64,000 bases of DNA. Source: an uncultured Bacteroidota bacterium (GTDB lineage Bacteria > Bacteroidota > Bacteroidia > B-17B0 > Aurantibacillaceae). Of this stretch, positions 62,928 to 64,000 are shown in pieces; position 1 is the first letter of the stretch, and every line of letters begins with the position of its first letter. The position numbers and the translations under genes are program-made. The notes beneath the pieces were generated by a model, which did no database searches, was not told the DNA's origin, and saw only the letters and a program-made list of their open reading frames with translations. The stretch is taken from contig CAITNS010000067.1 of NCBI GenBank assembly GCA_903893815.1, positions 1 through 64,000 of the forward strand, given 5' to 3'.

Positions 62928-63950
62928 ATGAGTGTTCAAATAAAAAATTGCCCAAGTTCTTTAAAAGAAAATTTTTCTTCTTACAGTGGTGCTGCTCTTA
63001 AACGCATGTTTCATAATAAAAAAGTGTATCATGTATTACCATTTTCTTCGCCCGATAAAGAAGGCCCCCAACAAGAAAAATTTATTGAAAACAGAAAACG
63101 TATTTCAATATCAGGTGTACAAGAAAAACTATCTCTTGTTTTAGTAAAAAATAAATTGCAATTAACCGAAATGGGGCAGCAAGGGCAGTATATTTTAAAA
63201 CCTATACCGCGCGATATTTTAAAAGTAAGTCAAGTTCCAGCCAACGAACATTTGACTATGCAGATAGCTCATCAAGTTTACAAAATACATACGGCCGAAA
63301 ATGCTCTTATTTTTTTTGATAATGATAAGCCTGCATACATCACAAAGCGTTTTGATTTAAAACCAAATGGCGGAAAATATTTACAAGAAGATTTTGCGGC
63401 TATTGCAGGAAAAACAAAAGATAATGCAGGCAAAGATTTTAAATACGAATTTAATTATCTTGATTTAGGGAAATTAATTGCAAAGCATATTAACGCAGTT
63501 GAAGTAGAATTAGAAAAATATTATAAACTCGTTTTATTTAATTACTTATTTTCAAATGGCGATGCTCATTTAAAAAACTTCTCCTTAATAGAAACATCGG
63601 ATGGAGATATGATGATGAGTCCGGCTTATGACCTAGTTTGCACACGTATACATGTTAGCGATTCTTATGTTGCATTAAAAGATGGGTTAACCGAAGATTC
63701 ATTCAACCACCCTTCATTTACAGCATTAGGTTATTTTGGATATGATGATTTTTTTGATTTTGGATTACAATTAGGATTAAAAAATGCGCGAATTTTAAAA
63801 ATAATCAATCAAATGCGGACCGAAAATCCAAATGTACATGAATTAATAAACCATTCATATCTTGATGAAGAAACTAAGCAGGAGTACAGAAATTTATACA
63901 AAGATCAATTAGTTAGATTAAACACCTCCTTTAGTAATCGTATTTTATAA
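62928..63950 (+). CDS. hipT: HipT-like serine/threonine kinase toxin
   Basis: The 340-residue protein is a HipA-family kinase without the N-terminal subdomain. The Gly-rich loop is ISISGVQEKLSLVL with the S60-I-S62 pair that in E. coli HipT is a phosphorylation site. Other kinase features are K91 (YILKPIP), E107, the catalytic loop N210-G-D212-AHLKN217 and the DFG-like AYDLV (Y234, D235). The catalytic Asp is D212. E. coli HipT phosphorylates TrpS; the target here is unknown. Confidence 0.88.
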   Translation: MSVQIKNCPSSLKENFSSYSGAALKRMFHNKKVYHVLPFSSPDKEGPQQEKFIENRKRISISGVQEKLSLVLVKNKLQLTEMGQQGQYILKPIPRDILKVSQVPANEHLTMQIAHQVYKIHTAENALIFFDNDKPAYITKRFDLKPNGGKYLQEDFAAIAGKTKDNAGKDFKYEFNYLDLGKLIAKHINAVEVELEKYYKLVLFNYLFSNGDAHLKNFSLIETSDGDMMMSPAYDLVCTRIHVSDSYVALKDGLTEDSFNHPSFTALGYFGYDDFFDFGLQLGLKNARILKIINQMRTENPNVHELINHSYLDEETKQEYRNLYKDQLVRLNTSFSNRIL

Positions 63951-63976
63951 TAGAACTGGTTTTCTTCATTAAAACC

Positions 63977-64000
63977 TCAATCTTTTTAATATATTTGAAA
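63977..64000. repeat. direct repeat, right copy, flanking the HipBST-like module
   Basis: Identical to 62090-62113 and cut by the window end. The intact oxidoreductase gene presumably continues beyond base 64000. Confidence 0.85.

Overview
The window is chromosomal DNA of a low-GC member of the Bacteroidota, probably a free-living Flavobacteriia- or Sphingobacteriia-like lineage. The evidence is GldA and GWxTD proteins, two cargo proteins with type IX secretion C-terminal domains (one type A, one type B), promoters matching the TTTG / TAnnTTTG pattern, an almost complete lack of Shine-Dalgarno sequences, and an aerobic phenylacetyl-CoA (paa) pathway. I found no rRNA, tRNA or CRISPR array and no complete insertion sequence.

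Layout. 0-9 kb: rsgA, gldA, a DUF1016/PDDEXK nuclease gene with two internal palindromes, an aldehyde dehydrogenase, an aldo/keto reductase, a class III CoA-transferase, and purT. 9-20 kb: gatC, plsC, an ABC ATPase, a SixA-like phosphatase, a nucleotidyltransferase pair resembling a toxin-antitoxin module, an APC permease, a polytopic membrane protein, a four-helix-bundle gene framed by inverted repeats, a PAP2 phosphatase and purH. 20-28 kb: the cell-shape operon mreB - (outer-membrane barrel) - mreC - mreD - mrdA - rodA. 28-48 kb: envelope and secretion genes, including a 2019-residue secreted repeat protein, rlmD, an OstA-like protein, fabG, and a TlpA / DUF6029 / Omp28 set behind a sigma-54-like promoter. 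48-55 kb: hisS and the paa cluster (paaE divergent from paaA-B-C-[35-aa membrane peptide]-D-G). 55-60.8 kb: a MORN-type protein, a gamma-carbonic anhydrase, rpsU, a XerC-like recombinase and hpf. 60.8-64 kb: an accessory stretch with an AbiEii-type toxin-antitoxin pair and a tripartite HipBST-like module.

The most interesting signals are: (1) the HipBST-like module sits between two copies of the 5' region of an FAD-dependent oxidoreductase gene, so it looks like an insertion with target duplication, and its HipS has no tryptophan; (2) a REP-like intergenic repeat lies in frame inside purT; (3) the DUF1016 gene carries two identical palindromes 108 bp apart; (4) a four-helix-bundle gene is bounded by long inverted repeats, like a free-standing rRNA intervening sequence; (5) an unannotated 35-aa membrane peptide lies inside the paa operon; (6) a textbook -24/-12 promoter precedes the TlpA operon; (7) hpf has a strong Shine-Dalgarno in a genome that otherwise avoids them. 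Many spacers also carry self-complementary repeats of several families. All functional calls are from reading the sequence; no database search was run.
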